Assembly: GCA_018673925.1 (NCBI GenBank)
Contig: JABHBL010000072.1
Location: 1-64,000, forward strand
Reading direction: 5' to 3'
Length of the DNA: 64,000 bases
Origin: Fidelibacterota bacterium
Lineage (GTDB): Bacteria > Fidelibacterota > UBA8477 > JABMPR01
Positions 1 to 9,100 of the stretch are shown piece by piece (within the stretch, counting starts at the first letter, position 1; the number at the start of each line of letters is the position of its first letter). The notes beneath the pieces were generated by a model. It saw nothing but the letters and a program-made list of their open reading frames with translations. It had not been told where the DNA came from and searched no databases. Both the position numbers and the translations under genes were made by a program.

Positions 1-46
1 AGACTTCATAAGCCGGGTGTCGGCGGTTCAAATCCGCCCCCTGCTA
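1..46 (+). tRNA. 3' part of a tRNA (apparent CAT anticodon)
   Basis: The window opens inside a tRNA gene. Visible parts are an anticodon-loop-like TTCATAA, a 3' anticodon strand, a 5-nt variable region, a perfect 5-bp T stem (22-26 with 34-38) enclosing the loop TTCAAAT, a 7-nt acceptor 3' strand (39-45) and discriminator A46. The spacing from loop to T arm is exactly that of a class I tRNA. CCA is not encoded (the next bases are CAA). The CAT anticodon would make it a Met/fMet or Ile2 tRNA. Only four bases of the 5' anticodon strand are in view and they pair poorly, so the isotype is tentative. Confidence 0.55.
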
Positions 47-51
47 CAAAT

Positions 52-85
52 AAAAATGTCTCCCGTGAGGGGGACATTTTTGTTT
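52..85 (+). terminator. Rho-independent terminator after the tRNA
   Basis: A 13-bp stem (52-64 with 69-81, one G-T pair) closes a GTGA tetraloop. The 3' arm ends in five Ts followed by GTTT. It starts six bases after the tRNA and would stop its transcript. Confidence 0.85.
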
Positions 86-249
86 GTATGGGTAGCGATG
101 AGAAGTCGCGTAGCGAACACAGTGAGCGCCGGTTCATTCGGAATCAAGATGCCAGCGACATCTTGGTGGAGAACAGCGAGTGTAACGAAGCTGAAATCCG
201 CCTGTCCCGCCATAGCTTTAGCGACGGCGGACCCCCTGCTACAAAGTAA
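86..249. repeat. GC-rich repeat-like segment repeating the tRNA 3' end
   Basis: This stretch has no convincing gene and looks unlike its AT-richer surroundings. It contains loose internal repeats of an 'AGCGA...AGTG' type and a hairpin with CCGCC (207-211) and GGCGG (226-230). It ends in CCCCCTGCTACAAA (232-245), an exact 14-nt copy of the tRNA acceptor end and following bases at 37-50. It may be a REP/MITE-like element or the footprint of an insertion at the tRNA 3' end. Confidence 0.45.
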
Positions 250-275
250 AAACCCCGCACATGGCGGGGCTTTTA
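250..275 (+). terminator. Hairpin terminator
   Basis: CCCCGC (253-258) pairs with GCGGGG (264-269) around a 5-nt loop. As precede the stem and CTTTT follows it, so it could work in both directions. It lies between the tRNA-associated segment and the convergent gene ending at 305. Confidence 0.75.
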
Positions 276-304
276 CATGGTGAATTATATGAAGAATGAC
301 GATG

Positions 305-1174
305 TTATTTTTTGGTCGTCCGAAAAATATCAGTTTTTCCATCACCATTAAAATCTCCAAAACCCAAGACCTGTACTCTAAATTGACTGGTGTTAAAAGG
401 TTGCCACGGTTTTGTGCCATTATAAGAGATGTACCACTTTTTCCCATCTGTTCTAAAAATGTCGGTCTTTCCATCTCCATTGAAATCACCTAAAGCAATA
501 TTATCTAAACTATAACCACTTGATTTTAGTTTTTGCCATTTCCCCTTACCACCATATGAAATGAACCATGCTTTACCATTGGCACGAAAAACATCAGTCT
601 TTTTATCTCCGTTAAAATCACCATATCGGAGTTGATCCACTTTGAATCCGCTGGTGTTTAAATCTTGCCACTTACCTTTTCCCGCGTAGACAACTTTCCA
701 GTTTCCACTACTTGCCCGAAAAATGTCAGTCTTCCTATCACCATCAAAATCTCCGAATCCTAAAACAGCTACTGTAAATTGACTGGTGTTAAATTGCTCC
801 CATGGCTTGGTCCCATTCCAAGAGACATACCATTTTTTCCCATCAGAACGAAAAATATCCGTTTTACCATCCCCGTTGAAGTCACCAAAGGCAATGTTCT
901 CGATCCCATAACCACTCGAATTCAATCTTGTCCATTTACCTGAGCCACCATACGAGATAAACCAATCTTTTCCATTGGTTCGGAAAACGTCAGTCTTTTT
1001 GTCACCGTTAAAATCACCAAAACGCAAACTGCTAATGCTGAATCCGCTACTATTTAGATCAGCCCATTTTTCCTTACCACCATAGGAAACTTTCCATTTG
1101 TCTCCTGCAGCAGAAACAAAACTGACTAGCATGCAAATCAATAGAATTGATAGAAAAGCATTTTTAATACTCAT
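305..1174 (-). CDS. Secreted FG-GAP/VCBS-type repeat protein (six blades)
   Basis: The 289-aa product has a signal peptide (residues 1-22, ending VSA) and then nothing but repeats. Six units of about 44 aa each carry a 'FGDFNGDGKTDIFR' calcium-loop core and a 'WxxSYxGxxxW' half. Blades 1-3 resemble 4-6 in order, so a three-blade block was duplicated. FG-GAP/VCBS repeats form beta-propellers, often in surface adhesion or carbohydrate-linked proteins. No enzyme motif or T9SS tail is visible, so the role is unknown. A strong Shine-Dalgarno (GGGAGGG on the minus strand, 1182-1188) precedes the ATG. It is the last gene of the leftward glucan locus, possibly under its own promoter. Confidence 0.8.
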   Translation of the reverse strand: MSIKNAFLSILLICMLVSFVSAAGDKWKVSYGGKEKWADLNSSGFSISSLRFGDFNGDKKTDVFRTNGKDWFISYGGSGKWTRLNSSGYGIENIAFGDFNGDGKTDIFRSDGKKWYVSWNGTKPWEQFNTSQFTVAVLGFGDFDGDRKTDIFRASSGNWKVVYAGKGKWQDLNTSGFKVDQLRYGDFNGDKKTDVFRANGKAWFISYGGKGKWQKLKSSGYSLDNIALGDFNGDGKTDIFRTDGKKWYISYNGTKPWQPFNTSQFRVQVLGFGDFNGDGKTDIFRTTKK

Positions 1175-1283
1175 TTTAGTACCCTCCCGTTGAATTATGA
1201 CGAACTGATTAAGGGGCGAATATAAAATGTCATATAAAAAAATACCACATTATAGTTGGCAATTATTGCACGTATGAATGAAT

Positions 1284-1303
1284 TGATTGAGTTAACTCAA
1301 TCA
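1284..1303. repeat. 20-bp perfect palindrome at a gene end
   Basis: TGATTGAGTTAACTCAATCA reads the same on both strands and covers the stop codon of the gene at 1297-2598. As RNA it would form an 8-bp stem with a TTAA loop. No T-run follows, so it may be a weak terminator, an mRNA-end stabiliser or an operator for the next gene. Confidence 0.55.
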
Positions 1304-2598
1304 TTGCTGAGTGATTGAAAAGCTTTCAACATATTTGATGAGGTATATACGGATGAAATACCTTCAGAATAAATTTCGTAGCACATAATGAAAATACTTT
1401 CGTCGATATCTGCCAGGTCTACCCAGCGACCCATGGTGCCACGGTATTTACCAGGGCTAACTCCGAACTTCATTGTCCCATCGACAAGATGCTTAACCTG
1501 TAAACCATCGGAGTGAAAAATCATGTGCTTAAATGTGCTAGCAAATTTTTGCATATCATCGTAAGTGAAAATTATCCCGTTGTCATAGCACAATTTTGCG
1601 AATTGAATATTCAGCGCTGCATGGCTGGCATCCTCAGCAGGGTCAGCATGATTTGAATGATACTTCCAGGTGTATCTACTTTTCCCTGGTTCGGTACTTA
1701 CCTCAACAAGTCCATTCTTCAAATATTTCGCTAGTTTTTCTGCATACATTTTAAACAAAGCTGAATCTTGTTCATATCCAATGAGCTGATAGGTGAGGTG
1801 CAAATGAACGAGCACAGATCCAAAAATGTTCTGCATATTATAGGGTATATTTGGAGTATATTTTAAATTTGGGCTCTCCCATTCACCACTCCGAACCTTT
1901 GATATCACTGCCGCTTCGTATTGAAAATAGCCTATGTCACGATTTTCAACCCACTGAGGATCGTCACCACGCATATGTTCATCTACACCAGCACGTGTAG
2001 CTTCCAGACACAACTTTGCTCTTTCTATCCATAGATCATCCCCATACAATTCTTTATCTGAATAGATAGTCTCACTAAATAGAATAATGGGCAGCAAAAT
2101 TTTACCTGTATGAACGATCCAGTGATAAGAAAATGAGGATCTTTCAGCTTCTGACATGCCTTGTCCCGAAGTATTGTGGATATGATTATACTCGTCGGTT
2201 TGGGACATCAAAAGACCCTTCGGAAACTGATATGAAACATTTCTCCATAGGGGTCGAGATCTGTTCTTGTAGTCAAATACACCTCGCTCACTATCTCTAA
2301 GATCAAGCACTACCTGTATTCTTTCCCAGGCTGTAGTCAGATAGGGTAGATTGTGGGTTGACCGGTATTGTTGGACCAGACCCAGGATTATATCACTTTC
2401 CTGCCAACCTAAATGTTTGCATCCTCCTGAATCGTAAGCCTCATTGTCGGGGATTGCACCCAACCCACATCGCTGATTCGTATTTTCCATCCTGATGTCA
2501 AAGTCATTTCTGAATATGGATTCAGTTTGGGAATAAACAATATTCGAGCACAAATAAAAAACTACCCAGAGGAGCATCATTTTGTAAGTAGAAGACAT
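1297..2598 (-). CDS. Secreted protein of unknown function, possibly alpha/alpha-toroid
   Basis: The 433-aa product begins with a signal peptide (hydrophobic residues about 7-23). The rest is helix-rich and rich in Trp, Tyr and His, with no further membrane segment and no T9SS tail. The spread of helices and aromatic residues resembles (alpha/alpha)n-barrel polysaccharide lyases, epimerases or hydrolases, but I recognise no family signature or catalytic pair. It lies downstream of glucan-locus genes on the same strand, so a role on a polysaccharide is possible but unproven. No clear Shine-Dalgarno is seen before either Met1 or Met7. Confidence 0.7.
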   Translation of the reverse strand: MSSTYKMMLLWVVFYLCSNIVYSQTESIFRNDFDIRMENTNQRCGLGAIPDNEAYDSGGCKHLGWQESDIILGLVQQYRSTHNLPYLTTAWERIQVVLDLRDSERGVFDYKNRSRPLWRNVSYQFPKGLLMSQTDEYNHIHNTSGQGMSEAERSSFSYHWIVHTGKILLPIILFSETIYSDKELYGDDLWIERAKLCLEATRAGVDEHMRGDDPQWVENRDIGYFQYEAAVISKVRSGEWESPNLKYTPNIPYNMQNIFGSVLVHLHLTYQLIGYEQDSALFKMYAEKLAKYLKNGLVEVSTEPGKSRYTWKYHSNHADPAEDASHAALNIQFAKLCYDNGIIFTYDDMQKFASTFKHMIFHSDGLQVKHLVDGTMKFGVSPGKYRGTMGRWVDLADIDESIFIMCYEIYSEGISSVYTSSNMLKAFQSLSND

Positions 2599-2658
2599 TG
2601 GGATAAATTATTCAGAATATCACTATATATATCAACTATTATTTAACGGAAATTGGTG

Positions 2659-2696
2659 ATCAAAAAGCCCCCCATATATCTGGAGGGCTCTTTGAT
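2659..2696 (-). terminator. Rho-independent terminator of the glycan-binding protein gene
   Basis: Read on the minus strand, AGCCCTCC pairs with GGGGGGCT (one G-T pair) around a 7-nt loop, and the 3' arm runs into TTTTT. It lies just after the stop codon at 2725, so it probably ends or attenuates the main glucan-locus transcript. Confidence 0.8.
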
Positions 2697-2724
2697 AAAG
2701 AAACTGAATGAATCACATATTGAT

Positions 2725-5046
2725 CTATTTGATCAGTACCATTTTCTTTACGCTTCGATGTTTACCTGCTGTCAGGGCATAGAAATAGGTTCCAGTGGAC
2801 AGGTTACTTGCATCAAAATGAGTGCTGTAGTATCCTGGAGATGCATCACCATCAACCAAAGTCACAACTTCTCGTCCAGCAATATCGTAGAGCTTGAGCG
2901 TGATATGCCCGGTTTCAACAATACTATAATCAATTGATGTGGAAGGATTGAAGGGGTTTGGATAATTTTGCCTGAGGGCAAACTCATCGGGAAGCATTTC
3001 ATTAGTTTCCTCATCGATACCAACAGTATTTGAATAGAAATAAATATTATCCCAATAGATTGTGCCATTTCCTTCAACCTTGAACTGGAAAACATCGGTG
3101 AGATCTACATTAGGATAGGAGGTGAGTGGTATATCCACACTTACCCACTGTTCAGGAGTGATGGCAAGACTATAATAGTCACTATCCACCGTCGGTGTCT
3201 GACTGATAACAAAGAAATTCAGGGCAGTTGAATTCCCTGTCCAGTAATCCACATGCAGGTGACTCATCTGAGACACATCAATGGCACTAAATTCTGTGCC
3301 CTGATAATTCAATCCTGAATAAAGTAGTGTGTTGTTGCCTTCAATGGCTACTTCGCTTACTACTGTACTCTGTCCCCAACCCGGATTCAAGTTGACTCCA
3401 GGTATACTAGAATAAGCATCGCTGAACACCGAAATGACATCCTCAGGAGCATGAGTTGGGATGGGTGCATGGGCTACGGGTATTGGTGCTAGTTCCTGGG
3501 CAGAAAAGGTGATGTTGTCAAAGTAACAGAGATTATCAGTGGCTCTTGCTGCATCAAAATCAGGAAAAATGATGATCTGATCCAGAATACCAGTCGCACC
3601 GAGACCAATATGACCGGAAAAATCAAAGGTCAGTTCTTCCCATTCATTGATAACCGTGTTGGCAATTTTGATCTCAGGCTGTGCTTCACCATTGGCTTCA
3701 GCGAATTTGATACCCACATCACTAATCACAGGTTTATACACCATGATCTTGACAGTGCTGTTGGTGGCATCCCAGCTAAATGAACCGATATCTGCGCCAT
3801 GTTGAGACTCTACACCAACCCAGGGAGCACCAGTAGTCAAAGCAGTCATTGATGCTACTGTTGCAGAAGGATTTAATCCAGAAGTGCTGGGATTGGCGCC
3901 GATAACCAGTGGATCATTAGCGCCATTTTCAAACGTGGACCATGTCCAATCTGCTCCATGACCCTCAGCTTCAAAGTCGATAGGTGAATGGGGTGTTGGT
4001 TCCAGGCCACCACCCTCACCCTTAAAATAGATATTATCAAGATAGACATCTCCATTGCCCACAAATTTGAGCTGGAAAATATCACTCAGCGATAATTCGA
4101 GATCAGTGAAGTGCGTCAGAGGGACGTTTGCGCTTACCCAGGTTTCATTGGCCACGGGGAGGGAGAAGGCTTGTTCACCTGAGGATTGACTGATGAGAAA
4201 AATTTGTAATTCAGTAGCATTTACACTCCAGAAATCAACATGGACAGAATCCATTCCTGTGAGATCCTGAGTACTTCCCAATTCGATTCCCTGGTAATCC
4301 AAACCGCTGTACAGCAGGGTATTGTTACCTTCGATGAGGACCTCAGAAAACACAGTGGCTTGACCCCAACCAGGATTGAAATTGGAATTAGCGATATTAG
4401 GATAAGGATCACTGAATACTGAAATAACATCAGTTGCCAGTGCTGTGGGTACCGGTGCGTGAGCTGCAGGTGCAGGAGGTAATTCCTCGCCTGAGAAAGT
4501 GATGTTGTCAAAATAACAGATATTGTCAGTGGTCCTGCCTGCTAGATCAAAGTCAGGGAAGATGATAATCTGGTCCACTACACCTGTGACGCCTACACCA
4601 ATACTTCCAGAGAGATCGAAGGTTAGCTCCTCCCATTCATTGATAACCGTGTTGGCTACTTTTACTTCAGGTTGAGCTTCACCACTTGCTTCAGCGAATT
4701 TGACACCCACATCACTGATTACAGATTTATAGACCATCACTTTGACAATAGAGTTACTGATGTCAAAAGAGAATGGTCCGATATCAGCGCCATGTTGAGA
4801 TTCAACACCAGCCCAGGGTTGACCTGTTGTTAATGTGGTGTAGGAAGCCACCATTGCAGAAGCATTGACACTGTCTACGCTGGGGTTTGCTACTATTGTG
4901 AGAGGCAGATTTGTATCATTCTCGAAGCTTGTCCAGGTCCAGGTAGCGCCAAATCCATCTGTCTCAAATGTGATGGGAGCGTTTTGGCCCATGGATATTC
5001 CAGCCCAGGCTAGAAGGGTCAGGAGTGCTAAAATATTAATTCTCAT
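2725..5046 (-). CDS. Secreted glycan-binding-type protein with duplicated modules and T9SS-like tail
   Basis: The 773-aa product has a signal peptide (1-20). Two tandem copies of a two-module unit follow (about residues 22-350 and 351-665). Module A (about 165 aa, starting 'FE..G.G..WTW') and module B (about 150 aa, with 'DVISVFSD' and 'NNTLLYSGL.YQG') both end in 'D/N-I-Y/T-F' strands typical of carbohydrate-binding beta-sandwiches. A 'NYPNPFNPST' T9SS-type C-terminal domain closes the protein. Module B recurs in flavobacterial laminarinases and in the protein at 35646-39053 here. No catalytic motif is seen. The likely role is surface capture of glucan. A Shine-Dalgarno AGGA precedes the ATG, and the GH17 gene lies 7 bp upstream. 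Confidence 0.85.
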   Translation of the reverse strand: MRINILALLTLLAWAGISMGQNAPITFETDGFGATWTWTSFENDTNLPLTIVANPSVDSVNASAMVASYTTLTTGQPWAGVESQHGADIGPFSFDISNSIVKVMVYKSVISDVGVKFAEASGEAQPEVKVANTVINEWEELTFDLSGSIGVGVTGVVDQIIIFPDFDLAGRTTDNICYFDNITFSGEELPPAPAAHAPVPTALATDVISVFSDPYPNIANSNFNPGWGQATVFSEVLIEGNNTLLYSGLDYQGIELGSTQDLTGMDSVHVDFWSVNATELQIFLISQSSGEQAFSLPVANETWVSANVPLTHFTDLELSLSDIFQLKFVGNGDVYLDNIYFKGEGGGLEPTPHSPIDFEAEGHGADWTWSTFENGANDPLVIGANPSTSGLNPSATVASMTALTTGAPWVGVESQHGADIGSFSWDATNSTVKIMVYKPVISDVGIKFAEANGEAQPEIKIANTVINEWEELTFDFSGHIGLGATGILDQIIIFPDFDAARATDNLCYFDNITFSAQELAPIPVAHAPIPTHAPEDVISVFSDAYSSIPGVNLNPGWGQSTVVSEVAIEGNNTLLYSGLNYQGTEFSAIDVSQMSHLHVDYWTGNSTALNFFVISQTPTVDSDYYSLAITPEQWVSVDIPLTSYPNVDLTDVFQFKVEGNGTIYWDNIYFYSNTVGIDEETNEMLPDEFALRQNYPNPFNPSTSIDYSIVETGHITLKLYDIAGREVVTLVDGDASPGYYSTHFDASNLSTGTYFYALTAGKHRSVKKMVLIK

Positions 5047-5053
5047 TGTTGTC

Positions 5054-6154
5054 CTATTCTTTTTCTTTATGACTTTGGTTGTTTAGATAATTGAATAATG
5101 ATGCTTTAGGGGTGCGGTCTTCATTGAACACGCCCCAATGTTTTTCCATCACATTTGGTCCTGATTGTGCTCCACCGCCCTTCCAGGGTTCATCAAAGGC
5201 CTCGAAAAGAAATGCTGTTGTCTGGTTCTCTTCGATCCAATTGTTGAAGTGTTCGAGGAAGTATTCCTGAGCTTTTAAACTCACCTCAGTTTTGACCAGT
5301 GAACCCTCTTCGCCGGGACCCTGTTTACTTGGGTCATAGACGGTTGCCCATCCCGTTTCGGTTATAGCAATCAACATATTAGGGTGAAATGTTTGAGCAG
5401 ATTTGTAAATATTATCAATCCAGGAGATTGCTCCCTCTAGCGTTTTTCCATTCCATAAGGGGTAGGCGTGCAGACCTATAAAGTCGATTTCAGAAGCAAC
5501 AAGTTTACTCTCGGGTTTATTCCAAAAATTATAATCATCCGCTGTCGTGATTGGCACTGTTGTGGACTGACGTACTTCTCGGATGTATCGAATTAAATTA
5601 AGCATCTCCATGTGGTGCCAGGACCATTCCACCTGGGTTTCATTTCCAACATTGATAGCGATTACTTCTTCAGAAAATCTGTTGGCCAAATCAATACCAC
5701 GTTTTACTTGCTTAATATTTTCGGGTTTGCGTTCAGGACGCTTTGTTTCATTCTCAAGCCAGATACCTAACATCACCCTAATGGGGAGTTGGTTGTCATG
5801 AATCACTTTTAAGACCCGCTCAGAGTCGTCATCAGACCCATAAACCCGGACGAAGTTCCAGTGGGGACTGAGAATGTTTAGGTCTTCAAGAATCTCTTCC
5901 TCAGTTGGACCTTTTACTCCCGGAGCCTGACCTTCACGATAGCATCCATACGAAATGGCTTTGCCAATCCATTTCTCACCTAGATAGGGTTTGAAGGGTC
6001 TTTTGGTAAATTCTGTTTCATTCTGATTGAGGTCTATTTCCCTGGGAACTGGAGTCTTCTCCATAGATGGTGCGGCTGGTGGCTGTGGTTGGCAAGACAG
6101 AATGAGACCAGTCAAAAGGACTATGAATATCGATACATATCGTGAATGTTGCAT
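5054..6154 (-). CDS. GH17-type beta-1,3-glucanase/transglycosylase lipoprotein
   Basis: This start gives a 366-aa protein and is preferred over the upstream in-frame ATG (6196) because AGGGGAAGA sits just before it and the signal peptide then begins at the Met. The lipobox (LILS-C21) predicts lipidation. The barrel shows GH17 hallmarks: 'NVGNE' with acid/base Glu172 and 'ITETGW' with nucleophile Glu266, plus 'VRVYG' and 'LHAYPLW'. GH17 enzymes cleave or rearrange beta-1,3-glucans. Its position between the glucan-phosphorylase gene and a glucan-binding protein fits periplasmic processing of laminarin-type oligosaccharides. Confidence 0.88.
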   Translation of the reverse strand: MQHSRYVSIFIVLLTGLILSCQPQPPAAPSMEKTPVPREIDLNQNETEFTKRPFKPYLGEKWIGKAISYGCYREGQAPGVKGPTEEEILEDLNILSPHWNFVRVYGSDDDSERVLKVIHDNQLPIRVMLGIWLENETKRPERKPENIKQVKRGIDLANRFSEEVIAINVGNETQVEWSWHHMEMLNLIRYIREVRQSTTVPITTADDYNFWNKPESKLVASEIDFIGLHAYPLWNGKTLEGAISWIDNIYKSAQTFHPNMLIAITETGWATVYDPSKQGPGEEGSLVKTEVSLKAQEYFLEHFNNWIEENQTTAFLFEAFDEPWKGGGAQSGPNVMEKHWGVFNEDRTPKASLFNYLNNQSHKEKE

Positions 6155-6196
6155 TTCTTCCCCTAAAATTGAATAGCATTGTTTATCATTAATCAA

Positions 6197-9100
6197 TCAA
6201 CCCAGTGTGATCTCGATACGTTGGATCTGCTTTGAGCGAATCTTCAATGCAGCTTCCTGTCCAAGAGAAGGACCCTCAAAGCTCTCAGATTGCCCTCTAA
6301 TATCCGTGAGATCCCATTTCTGAGGTGCAACACCATCTGGCCCAAAGGTATCCTTCTCACTGGGATTGTGGTAGGTCACCAAAATTTCGCTGAGTAGCAT
6401 GAAGCTGAAGCTGTTTGCTGGTGTCGATATACCCTGAGTTTCACCATTCACCAGAATATTAGTAGTCTGTTCCTGTTCAGTGAATAACCAGGCAGGTAGC
6501 ACTGGGTTCATACTGAAGTTCAATTCACCCGATGCGTTGGTGAAAAATGATCTTGACCCCATGGCCATATACATCAGAATGTGGATAAACTCAGCAGTGG
6601 CGCCACTAAGACGGGCGACGAATCCAGTTCCATGCAGTTCTGGATTTGGATTAGCACTACTTACAAGAAAGGAAGAATTTTCTAAGATGCTGCGACCGTA
6701 AACTTCAGGATCTAGAAAGGGGATGAACACCTTTTTAAAATCATGGAAAAAGGTCTCGTACAAGCCATTGCGAAGTAATTCTAACATATACTTGTATTCC
6801 ATGTGCAGCCATATCGATTCATTCTCAAACCAACCTGGGGAGAATACACGAGCACGACCAATTTCCATAGGTTGATCACTGAGCTCAGCATTCACTTTAT
6901 ACATTTCTAGTTTTTTATCAAATAAACCACTGGTTTTGATATTCCTGGCTAGTTGTTGAGCTCTCTCGAGGTTGGGTAGGGTGCGGAGATAATGTACGGG
7001 ACCCTCCAGGAAAAGCGGCAATCTTACAAGTTTAAACGAATTAGCCTGGTAGCAGGGGAACCCGCGACCATTTAACTTGGGATGTTTTGTTCCAGGATCA
7101 TCGAGGCTGTCAATGATCTGGTGATCTAAGACCTCGTGATAAAAATAAGTGCCAGGGATACCAGTGTCGTCATCGATAGCTTTGCTGATACTCTTATCAA
7201 CCTTGGCAACACAAGCTACTAGAAATTCCTTTAACCACTCAGAACCTACAGCGATTGTCTTGCCACTGATCCCCAGACGTGTTTTAGAACGATATTCTTC
7301 CTTGGCGGAGGTGGCCGAATCCCAATATTCATAATCGCTATCCCCATTTGATAGGGCTGCGAAAACCATACTGGCGAAATCATGAAGCTCCTCAAATACA
7401 AGAGTATCCTCAATAGGAGAGTCATGTTCAAATGCCTTCAGGATAAATTCAGCGGTGCGTTTAATTTCTATGGTTTCACTAAGACTGGATCCCAGCACAC
7501 CAGGTAATCCATTGAGTGCATCATACCAATTGGGTTTATCAGTCTCCATCTCAACACCAATACCTGATGGATCAAGTGATGCAATTTTATTGGTAACAAT
7601 GCTTAGGAACTTGATGAGGAGTGAGGATCGGACTATTGGACCCTGTCCAAATTCATCACACATGAGATGTTGATCTTCGCCTCTTGAAGCTATAAGTGCA
7701 GCTTTTTCTTCATCATGGCTGACAGAATCCAACTGCATGGTCTTGCCATCCCATAAGACATACTTATCTGAGCGGGGGAGTACTCGGTGAGCGCTATCAT
7801 GAAATGTGAATTCTTTAAAATCAAAAAGAATATTTCCAAGCTTCTCAGGATAAACGCTGAGGTAATTCTCCAGGAGATCCAGATTGTAGGTCCAATGGTC
7901 TGACCAATAACCCTCGGCAAAATCCGTATCATTAATCTTTGTGCATACGGCCAAGAGATCACCAAGCAAAACATCTGCATTGTCTCTAAACTCGACATCC
8001 TTTTGCCTTAGAAATTCAAGCAGCTCGCCTGGACTAATGGGATCCTTAAGAAAAGTAAGGATTTCATTGGATAATTGAGTGTCAAAACGTGCATTTAGTA
8101 TCTGCGAAGCAGCCGTTTCATTCTCAATACGGTAACGAACTTCTTTCAATACCAACGGGTTAAATCCATCCAATTGGATCAAATTGACAAAATGCTCCAG
8201 ATTCCCTGAACCCACATCAGGATTAAACAAAAGATCTGAGCGGCGATTCTGATTGATATCCCTGAAATTGCCATTGCCCTGCGAGTAATGTGAGGGAGTG
8301 ATACGATAATCGTTATAATCACGTTCGAGATCACCATGTTTTCTCGAATAAAGATGGAGTACTGATTTTGAATTCTCGCCTTCAAATGTATAGGGAAAAC
8401 CACCTCTTAGTACATTATCCAGAAAATTCTGACGGACGTACATGTCAAAAACTGGTTCACGGCTAATCACCAGGTTTTTCTGCGTCAATTCATCAACGAT
8501 ATTGATACTGTCTTGAGCTTTATTGCTGAAATAATCCTTTCTCATAATAGTAGGGAGTAATGCATTCAGAGCATCCTGGGATTCAGCATGGCCGATAATT
8601 GAGCTCACCGTATAGGTCTCACCTGCTCCTATTTCTGTAGAAAACATACTCATGGCTGAGGGATAGCGATTCTCAAAAGCCTGATGATCCAAAAGACTAT
8701 CAAAAGGTGTATTCAGGAAAAAATCAGGGTAGGAATAGTCATTGTGAGCCCCAAATATCCTTTCGGGATCAACGATTGGAGTCAGCTTCTTCATGCCTTC
8801 CTTGTTGTTCTCAAATCCAATATAAAAGTTGCCGCGTTCGAGCTTTTCAATATCAGGTTTATCAGCTGGCTTGACCTTGGCCTTAAATAGGGGGGCTTTC
8901 TGATCGTAATTTTTGACCTCAACAAACGCTTCCATCAAACGACGGATATTCTTGAGACCAAAATTCCCAATACCAAAGGGGACGATGAGTGGGAGACCGT
9001 CCAGCCCCTCAAAAGATACATCAATGTTGTTTAGATTTGTGATATGCAGGTTTCTAATGAGTCCGGCATAGCTTTCCTCAGGAACAGAATGATACTCCAC

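Noticed and set aside
205-246. Second tRNA gene ending in the same 'CTGCTACA' sequence
   Set aside because: No T loop, anticodon arm or acceptor 5' strand can be placed; only the last 14 bases match the tRNA.
305-1174. CRISPR-like array because of evenly spaced repeats
   Set aside because: The repeats are diverged, in frame, of about 132 bp, and encode FG-GAP blades in one reading frame.
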